A DNA stretch of 64,000 nucleotides from Laguncularia racemosa (lineage: Eukaryota; Streptophyta; Magnoliopsida; Myrtales; Combretaceae). Under the pieces are notes generated by a model, which was not told the origin of the DNA, did no database searches, and saw nothing but the letters and a program-made list of their open reading frames with translations. The translations under genes and the position numbers were made by a program. The DNA lies in NCBI GenBank assembly GCA_037954665.1, contig JBBMOL010000243.1, forward strand, positions 336,535-400,534, in the 5' to 3' direction. Shown piece by piece: positions 57,633 to 64,000 of this stretch (its first letter is position 1; every line of letters starts with the position of its first letter).

Positions 57633-57674
57633 TCCTCTCCCCCACACTTAGCTTGAACAGTGTCCTCACTGTTC
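57633..57674 (-). promoter_or_regulatory. C PPT module 2 (internal): PPT-like tract plus 8-bp hairpin
   Basis: CCTCTCCCCCACACTTA, then perfect stem GAACAGTG (57655-57662) / CACTGTTC (57667-57674) with loop TCCT. Confidence 0.78.
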
Positions 57675-57927
57675 CTAATTCAGCACAATTGAAGAGGAAT
57701 TAACAACACAAAGGACATTAGAGAATAAGAGAAAGGAAATATTGGTACTTCCCTAGTATTGGAGTGCTCCCTTTAAGCTCTGGAAAGTGTCATCTAATGA
57801 TATGTATCCTTGCTGCAGCCGATCCAAAGAGTTCAAGACTACACTAAAATCAAAACAAACTAAACTAAAACAAAACAAAACTAAAACAAACCAAAACTAA
57901 TGCAAAACAAAACTTTTTTTTTTTTTA
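57675..57927 (-). other. C noncoding spacer after module 2
   Basis: 250 bp. Contains simple AAACTAAAACAAA repeats at 57841-57912 and a T-run at 57914-57926. Followed by a CATGGG/CCCATG hairpin at 57928-57945. Confidence 0.6.
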
Positions 57928-57945
57928 CATGGGTTGCCTCCCATG

Positions 57946-58719
57946 AAGCGCCTTTCTTTAACGTCTTTGGCTAGACGTTCCTGGCTAAATATTCGGATAA
58001 GGATTTGGATTCCAGCCTTGGTGCCTGTGGTAATGGGTTAATAACATCCGCAACAAAAACAGGAGATGGGTTAATAGCATCCGTAACAAAAACAGGAGAG
58101 ATATCATTAGGATGTTTCATGGCATCATAAATGTTAAATTTAATCACTTCACCATCGAATTCCATAGTTAGGGTGCCATCATTTACATCGATTTTCATTT
58201 TAGAAGTCTTAAGGAATGGTTGCCCTAATAATATCAGTGATGAAGTATGAGAATCACTATCGTCCATGTCAAGCACATAAAAATCAGCAGGAAAAACCAA
58301 CCCATTGACTTGAACTAAAACATCCTCTAGAACTCCCTCAGGATAAACATTGGACCTATCAGCAAGTTAAACAATAATACCCGTTTCCTTGAAAGGACCA
58401 ACATTTAAACGTTGATAAACAGACAATGGCATGGCATTGATAGAAGCTCCTAGATCACACATGGCTTTAGCGATTCCAAGATTACCTATTTTGCAAGGGA
58501 TAGTAAACATACCTGGATCCTCGCATTTAGGAGGGAGCTTCTTCTGAATAATGGCAGAAACATTTTCACTTACACTAATCTTTTCATTGCCTTTCAGCTT
58601 CCTTTTGTTAGTGCACAAGTCCTTGAGGAATCTAGCATAGCGCGGTATTTGCTTAATTGCATCAAGTAAAGGAATATTTACCTCGACTTTACAAAACGTT
58701 TCCAGAATCTCTTTTTCTT
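57946..58719 (-). pseudogene. C aspartic protease and short pol-like tail
   Basis: CKIGNLGIAKAMCDLGASIN near 58490-58430 has the DLGAS active site typical of Athila protease. A stop at 58367 stands where Gln is expected, then the flap region and ILLGQPFLKTSKMKIDV near 58220-58170; LLGQP replaces the usual LLGRP. DGTLTMEFDGEVIKFNIYDAMKH follows. Two near-identical SPVFV(T/A)D(A/V)INP repeats lie near 58090-58040. The frame ends at LARNV near 57975. The next bases in another frame give a KDVKERRFMGG-like tail similar to the end of Athila pol, which suggests RT to integrase were deleted between protease and pol end. Confidence 0.85.
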
Positions 58720-60114
58720 CCACTTCCTTCTTGGATTTCGCTAATCTGGAGGGGAAAGGAGGTGGTATCAATGTGACCTTCGATGGCTCATCTAGAGACT
58801 TGCTAATCTGGTCGCCCTGCTGGCTCGGAGTCGAAGTCTCTTTCTTGGTCTCTTCCTCAAGATTAGACGGATGTCCTTTCTTATTTGATCCCTGCAATTC
58901 TGTTCCACTTCTCAAGGTAATTGCATTAACGCTTTGCTTCGGGTTTGTAATAGTTTGAGAAGGTAACTTACCTTGAGTTTCTAACCTGTTTACGACTGAA
59001 GCAAGTTGGCTTACCTAATTCTCCAAGTTTTGAATGCTTTGCTTTGTTTCCTCCTGAAATTGTTTGGTATTCACAGCTAGAGACTTAACAATATCCTCAA
59101 GGGCATACCTAAAGTGGAAGGAGCTTGGGGTACGTGGTGTGATGGCTTTGGCTGGAATTGTTGGACATGTTGAGGGTTATTGCCATATCGGAAGTTAGGA
59201 TGATCCCTCCATCCAGGATTGTAAGTATTCGAATAGGGGTCATACTTCCTTTGCGGTTGTCCTGGAAATCCGCCTACAGCATTGGCGTGTTCATGATTGT
59301 CATCTTGCAATGTGGGGCACATGTCGGTCGGATGATTAGATGCAGCGCAAATTCCACAAGCCTTCACCTGCTGTGTTTTTCCAAGAGCTAGCTGCTGCAC
59401 AAGGGAGGTAAGATTAGAAATTTGATGTTCAAGGTTAGACACACTTACCTCATTTACCTTCCTTGAAGACGTATCGTGCCTATACCCAAATTGTTGTGAA
59501 TTAGCAGCCATAATGGAGATCAATTCCTTAGCTTGACCAGGAGTTTTGTTTACTATGGCGCCTCCACTTGTAGCATCCATCATCTTTCTTTCCATCGGAA
59601 GTAGGCCTTCGTAGAGATATTGGATGAGGAGTTGTTTGGATATCCCATGTTGTGGGCAGCTTGCACACAATTGCTTGAACCTCTCCCAATACTCATGAAG
59701 AGTCTCGGTGTCCCTTTGCTTTATACCACAAATTTTTCTTATACCAGCGGCTCTGGATGCGGGGAAGAATTTGTCCAAGAAGAGTCTCACCATATCAGTC
59801 CATGTGGTTATAGAACCTGGAGGCAAATAAAACAACCAATCTTTAGCTTTAATACTTAAGGAAAATGGAAAAGCGCGTAGCTTGATTTGATCGTCGGTTA
59901 TTCCTTGCGGCCTCATACTAGAACACACTATATGGAACTCTTTCAAATGCTTATGAGGATCTTCATTCTCAAGACCATGAAAGGTGGGTAGCAAATGTAT
60001 CAACCCAGATTTCAACTCGAATTCCACAGCTAGTTCGGGATAGTGAATACAAAGTGGTTGTTGATTCACATCCGGTGCAGCCAACTCCCTTAAGGTTCTC
60101 TCGAGATTTGCCAT
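58720..60114 (-). pseudogene. C gag
   Basis: The first in-frame ATG is at 60114 (MANLERTLRELA), but the frame is open upstream through the PBS into the LTR, and IEKTLKRLRQEA near 60215 matches the N-terminus of A gag. The true start may therefore be upstream and non-AUG, or lost. Capsid core VEFELKSGLIHLLPTFHGLEN, LRAFPFSLSIKAKDWLFYLPPG, WTDMVRLFLDKFFPASRAAG, then LCASCPQHGISKQLLIQYLYEG. Zinc-like CGICAASNHPTDMCP near 59355. A frameshift near 59100 leads into the coil region; a stop lies near 59018 and ITLRSGTELQ near 58925. Nearly intact. Confidence 0.9.
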
Positions 60115-60295
60115 GTCGACCTCTTTTTCAGAATCAAGGGATGAATCAGATAAGTCCGATACTAAGTTCGGTCTAGTGGATGATCTAGCTTCTTGTCGTA
60201 ATCTCTTTAGAGTCTTCTCAATCTCCGGATTATAAGTTAGTTCACCTGTCTGAGAGAACGAGTCATACAAGAATAGAAATAAATTTGACACCAAT

Positions 60296-60312
60296 CCCCG
60301 GCAACGGCGCCA
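60296..60312 (-). promoter_or_regulatory. C primer-binding site (tRNA-Asp)
   Basis: The plus strand CCCCGGCAACGGCGCCA is a perfect tRNA-Asp end, 5 bp from the LTR. The region 60115-60295 between PBS and the first ATG is open in the gag frame. Confidence 0.93.
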
Positions 60313-60317
60313 AAATT

Positions 60318-61948
60318 TGATGGGTGTCGAATCCAACAAAAATAAAACCTACTCCTAGACAATTATATGATTTGCATATAGTGGTGAGTAGGGTCGAATC
60401 CACAGGGATTGGTAAAGATATTTCTATTTCAAAGAGAACAATAAGAAAAAGGAAAATGGGGGGTTTTGTTTGTGAATCAAATAAAGTAAAACAAGGTAAG
60501 AAAATCAGATATTGGTAAAAGCCTAGCCAAAGGAATCAAGATGGTTTAATTCTAGGAATTGATCATCGATGCAAATGTTCTCTATTTTTGTTCTAGATAA
60601 ATTGGTTATGGTTATTAACAAGCTCTAACAACCTATCTCTCCTTACTTCCTCGATAACCTCCGACAAGCGCTTTGAATTATTTCTCTTATTGATTAAACA
60701 ACCCTTAGACAAGCGCTTAGGATTTAATATATCAATAGCATTAAGATCTAGAGAGACTACCAATTCATGCTAGTAGATTATAAGATAACCTATTTAAACA
60801 TGATCAAACACCTCCATAACATGAATTCGATCATCTCTTTTATAACCAAACATGTTATTGCGTCACTAAGACTAGAACAATCAAACAATTACGGATTTGA
60901 TGTGCTAGTTGACAATATATTAACTTGCTAATTGAGTAGAAGAGCTCTATTCATACCAATCAACAAAGATAATAATGACAAAACGATTAGAAGATATATG
61001 AATACCCGAAAACAAAGAATAGAATAAATACAAGTCAATTAGACCTCACAATTCGTGGAGAATTAAACATCTATGACCCTTTGGCTAGAAAAGTAGCTTA
61101 GCTACTCATGTTCATCAACAAAACGAAAATAAAAGATAGAAACATAATGAACCCGGTTGCTTGCTCTGCCTCCGCGTTTCCTTCTTCAAGATCCAAGATT
61201 CCCAAGATCAAAAGTTCAAAAGTTGTCCTAACCCTCTAGGGTTGGTTCTATTTATATTGTTAGGGGGTAGCATGTGATCTTTTGCTAGCAAGATACGAAA
61301 ATATCTTTCCTTTTCCAAGTAGATTTCGAGAATTAAAGATTCGTCTGCCTGGCACGCCTCAACACACGGCCGTGGATCAAGCCGTGTCATCCTCTGTGCA
61401 TATTCTTCAAGTCTTCATCCGCGCCCAGTGTGAACCACGGTCAGACACACGGCCAGATTTCAAGCCGTGCCTTCATCTGTGCATAATCTTCAAGTCTTCA
61501 TCCGTGTCCAGTGTGTACCACGGTTACACCCACGGCTAGATTTCAAGCCGTGCCTTCATCTGTTTGATGTTCCACACTTTCTTCTCCTTGGTCCTGGCTT
61601 CCACCACGGCTTCAAGCACGGTTTCTCCCACGGGTTCCACCACGGCCGTGCCTTAAGCCGTGTCTCTCTCTGTTCAAAGTCCTCATTTTTGCCTTCTTGT
61701 CCAGTGTGTAGCACGGTTTGAACATTGGCCGTGCCTCAAACCGTGCTTCCTCTGGTGGTGTAATTTCTTGTCTTGATCCAAGTTGTAGATGACTTCTCTA
61801 AAATACTTGAATTAACATCCTTGACTCCATTTAACCTGATTTATCACGATGATAGAATTGAAGTACCATTTCCTTATGATTTCTGTAAAATCAATAATAA
61901 TTTAACACAATTTATACTATAAAGATTGAGTATAAAATGGCTCTATCA
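60318..61948 (-). repeat. C 5' LTR (right)
   Basis: 1631 bp, same sequence as the left LTR with few changes. The 83-bp repeats are at 61398-61480 and 61481-61563. Confidence 0.95.
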
Positions 61949-62244
61949 AACATAAAATAGTTTATAGAACAATTACAAAGTACAAAATATTATAGATCTT
62001 CACAAGCCAATGCTTCGAAGTGGAAACAATCGCAGTAGGCCTTTGAATGCAAATCTGATGATGTCCCGTGACCATCAACTAATGTAGGACATGTTGGCAT
62101 CCTATGGAGAAATATTATTGTACCTGTAAGATTATTTCTCAAATACTTATTAGATAAAAAGAAATGAAGTAAAATATGAGCGATTTGGATCATCATCCAA
62201 ATCTAGTTCTGAAAGCATATACGGTGCTACAAAATTTCCCATCA

Positions 62245-62981
62245 TCTCCTCGAGCTTCTGAAAGTTTTGCCCTCAAATCTAGAGGGTCATTTCTGGAATT
62301 GAACCCTAACATCTCTGTTGGCTTGCTCTCTGGCTATCAGATGTAGTGAAAGTAGTTCTGATCTATTCCTAAAACTAATGCACCTTAGATGAAGTCATAG
62401 GTGACAGTACTATGTGAGACCCGCCCATACTAAATATGTAAGTGTTCCTAAATCCATCACGTAACACCTACCAATCAAACAACTAGGGTCTACCCAACAA
62501 CAAATGGAATGCATGCATAGGAATGACATCACATAGGATCTCATCGTGATATTTCTACTTAACACTCACAGGCACCTTCTCCCTTAGTGTAACATGCATA
62601 CTGCCCCGATTATCCAACCAATGCAAGTTATAAGGGCTAGGATGTGGGCTAGTGGAAAAATGTAATTTGTCTACTAGTGCAGTAGATATAACATTTGTGC
62701 AACTACCACTATCAATGATGAGTACACAAAGATTACCTTTGATCCTGCAAGAGGTGTGAAATATGTTCTCCCTCTAAATGTCTTTAGCATCAGGAGATAT
62801 GGTTAGAGTCCTGCATAACACATTAATAGGTAGATATTGTCTACCTGTATGCTCCTCATGTGTTTATATAGTCTGGTCATCATAATACTCTTACAGTGCT
62901 ATAGGCAAATCTATAGGCTCAGCCTGTTCCTCCTCAACCTCAACATCTTCCCCAGTGCCCTCCATAATAGTCATCACCCTC
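62245..62981 (-). pseudogene. E protease and residual pol tail
   Basis: Minus strand, next to the LTR: a NDPLDLRA stretch near 62295-62275, the same pol-terminus-like tail as in D (about 14100-14080). Then, going upstream, protease landmarks matching D (HWLDN near 62615). Frames are broken. No polymerase or integrase sequence lies between. Confidence 0.65.
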
Positions 62982-63306
62982 TTATTTGGACACTGTGCTG
63001 CCATATGCCCAAAATCCCATGCATTTAAAGCATTTGATCTGGCATGCTTTTCCACTAGTAGATCCGGGAACAGTTTGCCTCACATCTAGTGCTATTACCT
63101 CTTTACCTTTTCTAGTAGGTATATTTTCTCTAGCAGTGTTAGGGGTAGTTTTATCCATTGCTCTCACTGTCTCACCTACCGCCTTTGTCCCCCCCCCCCC
63201 CCCCATCGATTGCTATGGGTCTAGTAGTAGTATTGGGCCTACTGCTTAGAGCCCTGAACAAGTTGGACCTCCTTTGCCTCTCCACTTTCAAGGCCAACTG
63301 AATAGC
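62982..63306 (-). pseudogene. E gag C-terminal part
   Basis: The frame at 63206-62982 includes TVRAMDKTTPNTAREN, PTRKGKEVIALDV and a damaged zinc knuckle CFKCMGFWAYG (the second Gly-His pair is lost). It matches D gag near 14990-14810. A poly-C run at 63189-63204 replaces D sequence. It is cut by LTR F. Confidence 0.75.
63189..63204. repeat. poly-C tract, 16 bases
   Basis: 16 C where D has CCCCCTTGATCGACC; a homopolymer expansion or a sequence error in E gag. Confidence 0.85.
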
Positions 63307-64000
63307 TGATAAGATCGCACTATACTTATATTTTCTTTTGGGATTTATATTAAATTTATTTTAACATTATAAGAAAATATAAAGAAATGGTATTTATTGT
63401 GAAAATTCAGGTTTTGAGGGCCTAAAAGTAAAATACAAGTTAATTGGAGGAGTTGTTCACAAAATTGAAGAAGCAAATGGAAAATTGCATTGAAGACCGC
63501 CGGCTTTGACTATTTATGGGATGTCCATGCGAAAATCTCTCCAAAACCTTATCTTGATTGATTTGCTGACTCAATTCCTCATCAGATCAACCTTATCCTC
63601 CTCTTCCTCTTTGGATCTATAAATAGACCCCTTGTATGAACCTATGGAGGCATTCTTATTTATAGGATTTTATCTTCTCTTTAATTCCTTTTCATTTCAT
63701 GTTATTCAAATTTTATTTTGAAGAAAGAATGTTACCTTGCTGAAGTTTGCTTTTAATTGAAGAATTCTAGGAATCATTTTGGAAGATTGAAGTTCTACAA
63801 ACTCTTGAAGGTTATAGGAATTGTTTCATTATTTTATTTTCTTTTATGCAGTTTATCAGTTTATTTTTATTATTCAATATGAATTCCATTGCACCTATTC
63901 ATTTAATTTGTTTTTATGCAATCCACACCATAATGTTCTAAATCATCTCTGTGGGAAATATGATGAAGCCATAATTAAACTAAAATGATCATTGTATTCA
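63307..64000 (+). repeat. LTR F of the A family, plus strand, runs off the window
   Basis: Starts TGATAAGATCGCACTATAC, the reverse complement of the A LTR outer end (with TTA missing after TG), and follows it through AATTCAGGTTTTGAGG near 63405, GCCGGC near 63500, TATA CTATAAATAG near 63616 and GAAGAATTCTAGGAATC near 63758. It cuts E gag after GAATAGC, so ATAGC (63302-63306) is the likely target duplication. It may be a 5' LTR or a solo LTR. Confidence 0.88.

Larger units (their letters stand above)
54963..61948 (-). mobile_element. element C: Athila-type gag-protease-only element
   Basis: LTRs 54963-56591 and 60318-61948 are nearly identical (about 20-25 differences by eye). Flanked by perfect AACAT duplications (54958-54962, 61949-61953) in the E LTR. 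Minus strand: 5' LTR, tRNA-Asp PBS, gag, protease, a short pol-tail-like stretch, noncoding region with two PPT-hairpin modules, 3' LTR. No RT, RNase H or integrase: only ~3.7 kb lies between the LTRs. A non-autonomous element that kept gag and protease and looks the youngest here. Confidence 0.93.
54246..62244 (-). repeat. E 3' LTR, split by C
   Basis: Segments 54246-54957 and 61949-62244 together match the D LTR. The target duplication of C is AACAT at 54958-54962 and 61949-61953. The palindromic TATA region is near 54833-54852 (last base A, not T). Confidence 0.9.
54246..63306 (-). mobile_element. element E: gag-protease-only gypsy, D family, partial
   Basis: The left LTR starts TGATGTGCCTAAAAG at 54246, is interrupted by C at 54963-61948, and ends TTTCCCATCA at 62244. 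Then protease and gag remnants as in D follow up to 63306, where LTR F begins. The right LTR is outside the window. The LTR-to-protease junction matches D, with no RT, RNase H or integrase between. Confidence 0.88.

Noticed and set aside
61282..61721. Open frames through the GC-rich part of the C LTR
   Set aside because: Produced by the 83-bp duplications; present in both LTRs with no protein homology that I recognise.

Overview
The window is plant nuclear DNA made almost entirely of nested LTR retrotransposons. I see no convincing host gene, rRNA, tRNA gene or CRISPR array. AT-rich sequence, primer-binding sites (PBS) matching plant tRNA-Asp, tRNA-Arg and initiator tRNA-Met, and lineages found only in plants (SIRE copia, Athila, Tat/Ogre, CRM-like chromovirus) point to a flowering plant, probably a eudicot with a repeat-rich genome. 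The species cannot be told from this sequence. The number of nested insertions and CRM-like copies suggests pericentromeric or other heterochromatin, which is inference.

Layout. 1-6416: 3' part of a SIRE-type copia element (+), with pol, an envelope-like ORF and the 3' LTR; its RNase H region is split by solo LTR S1 (1265-2048). This copia lies in the 3' LTR of T, a Tat/Ogre-type gypsy element on the minus strand whose pieces run from 6417 to about 53455. Read on the minus strand T has: 5' LTR, tRNA-Arg PBS, ORF1, gag, protease, RT, RNase H, a second RNase H, integrase, a minisatellite in the 3' UTR, and the 3' LTR. T is interrupted by solo LTRs S5 (10966-11655), S3 (19869-20694) and S4 (52165-52997), by element D (13037-18020, -), by Athila-type element A (21827-31652, -) and by CRM-like chromovirus G1 (31653-48558, +). 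G1 itself carries solo LTR S2 (33360-34208) in gag and Athila-type element B (37019-47125, -) in integrase. A and G1 now abut through a deletion that removed the outer end of each and the middle of T ORF1.

53456-54245 is a gag fragment (U, +) of a second Tat-type element, into which T appears to have inserted. Element E (54246-63306, -, same family as D) follows. Its LTR is split by Athila-type element C (54963-61948, -), and its gag is cut at 63307 by an LTR of the A family (F, +) that runs off the window.

How the parts relate. Autonomous layouts (G1, A, B, T, copia) sit beside gag-protease-only elements (C, D, E) that lack RT, RNase H and integrase and would depend on enzymes from relatives. 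All coding regions carry stops or frameshifts, so nothing looks active now. C has very similar LTRs (about 20-25 differences by eye over about 1630 bp) and looks young; D and T look older.

The most unusual signal is in the Athila-type elements A, B and C. Each has two copies of a module made of a polypurine tract (PPT) and a hairpin with a TCCT or TCCC loop: one at the 3' LTR and one about 1-1.3 kb inside. The stems show compensatory changes between the three families, and the noncoding DNA between the modules is conserved while the LTRs are not.
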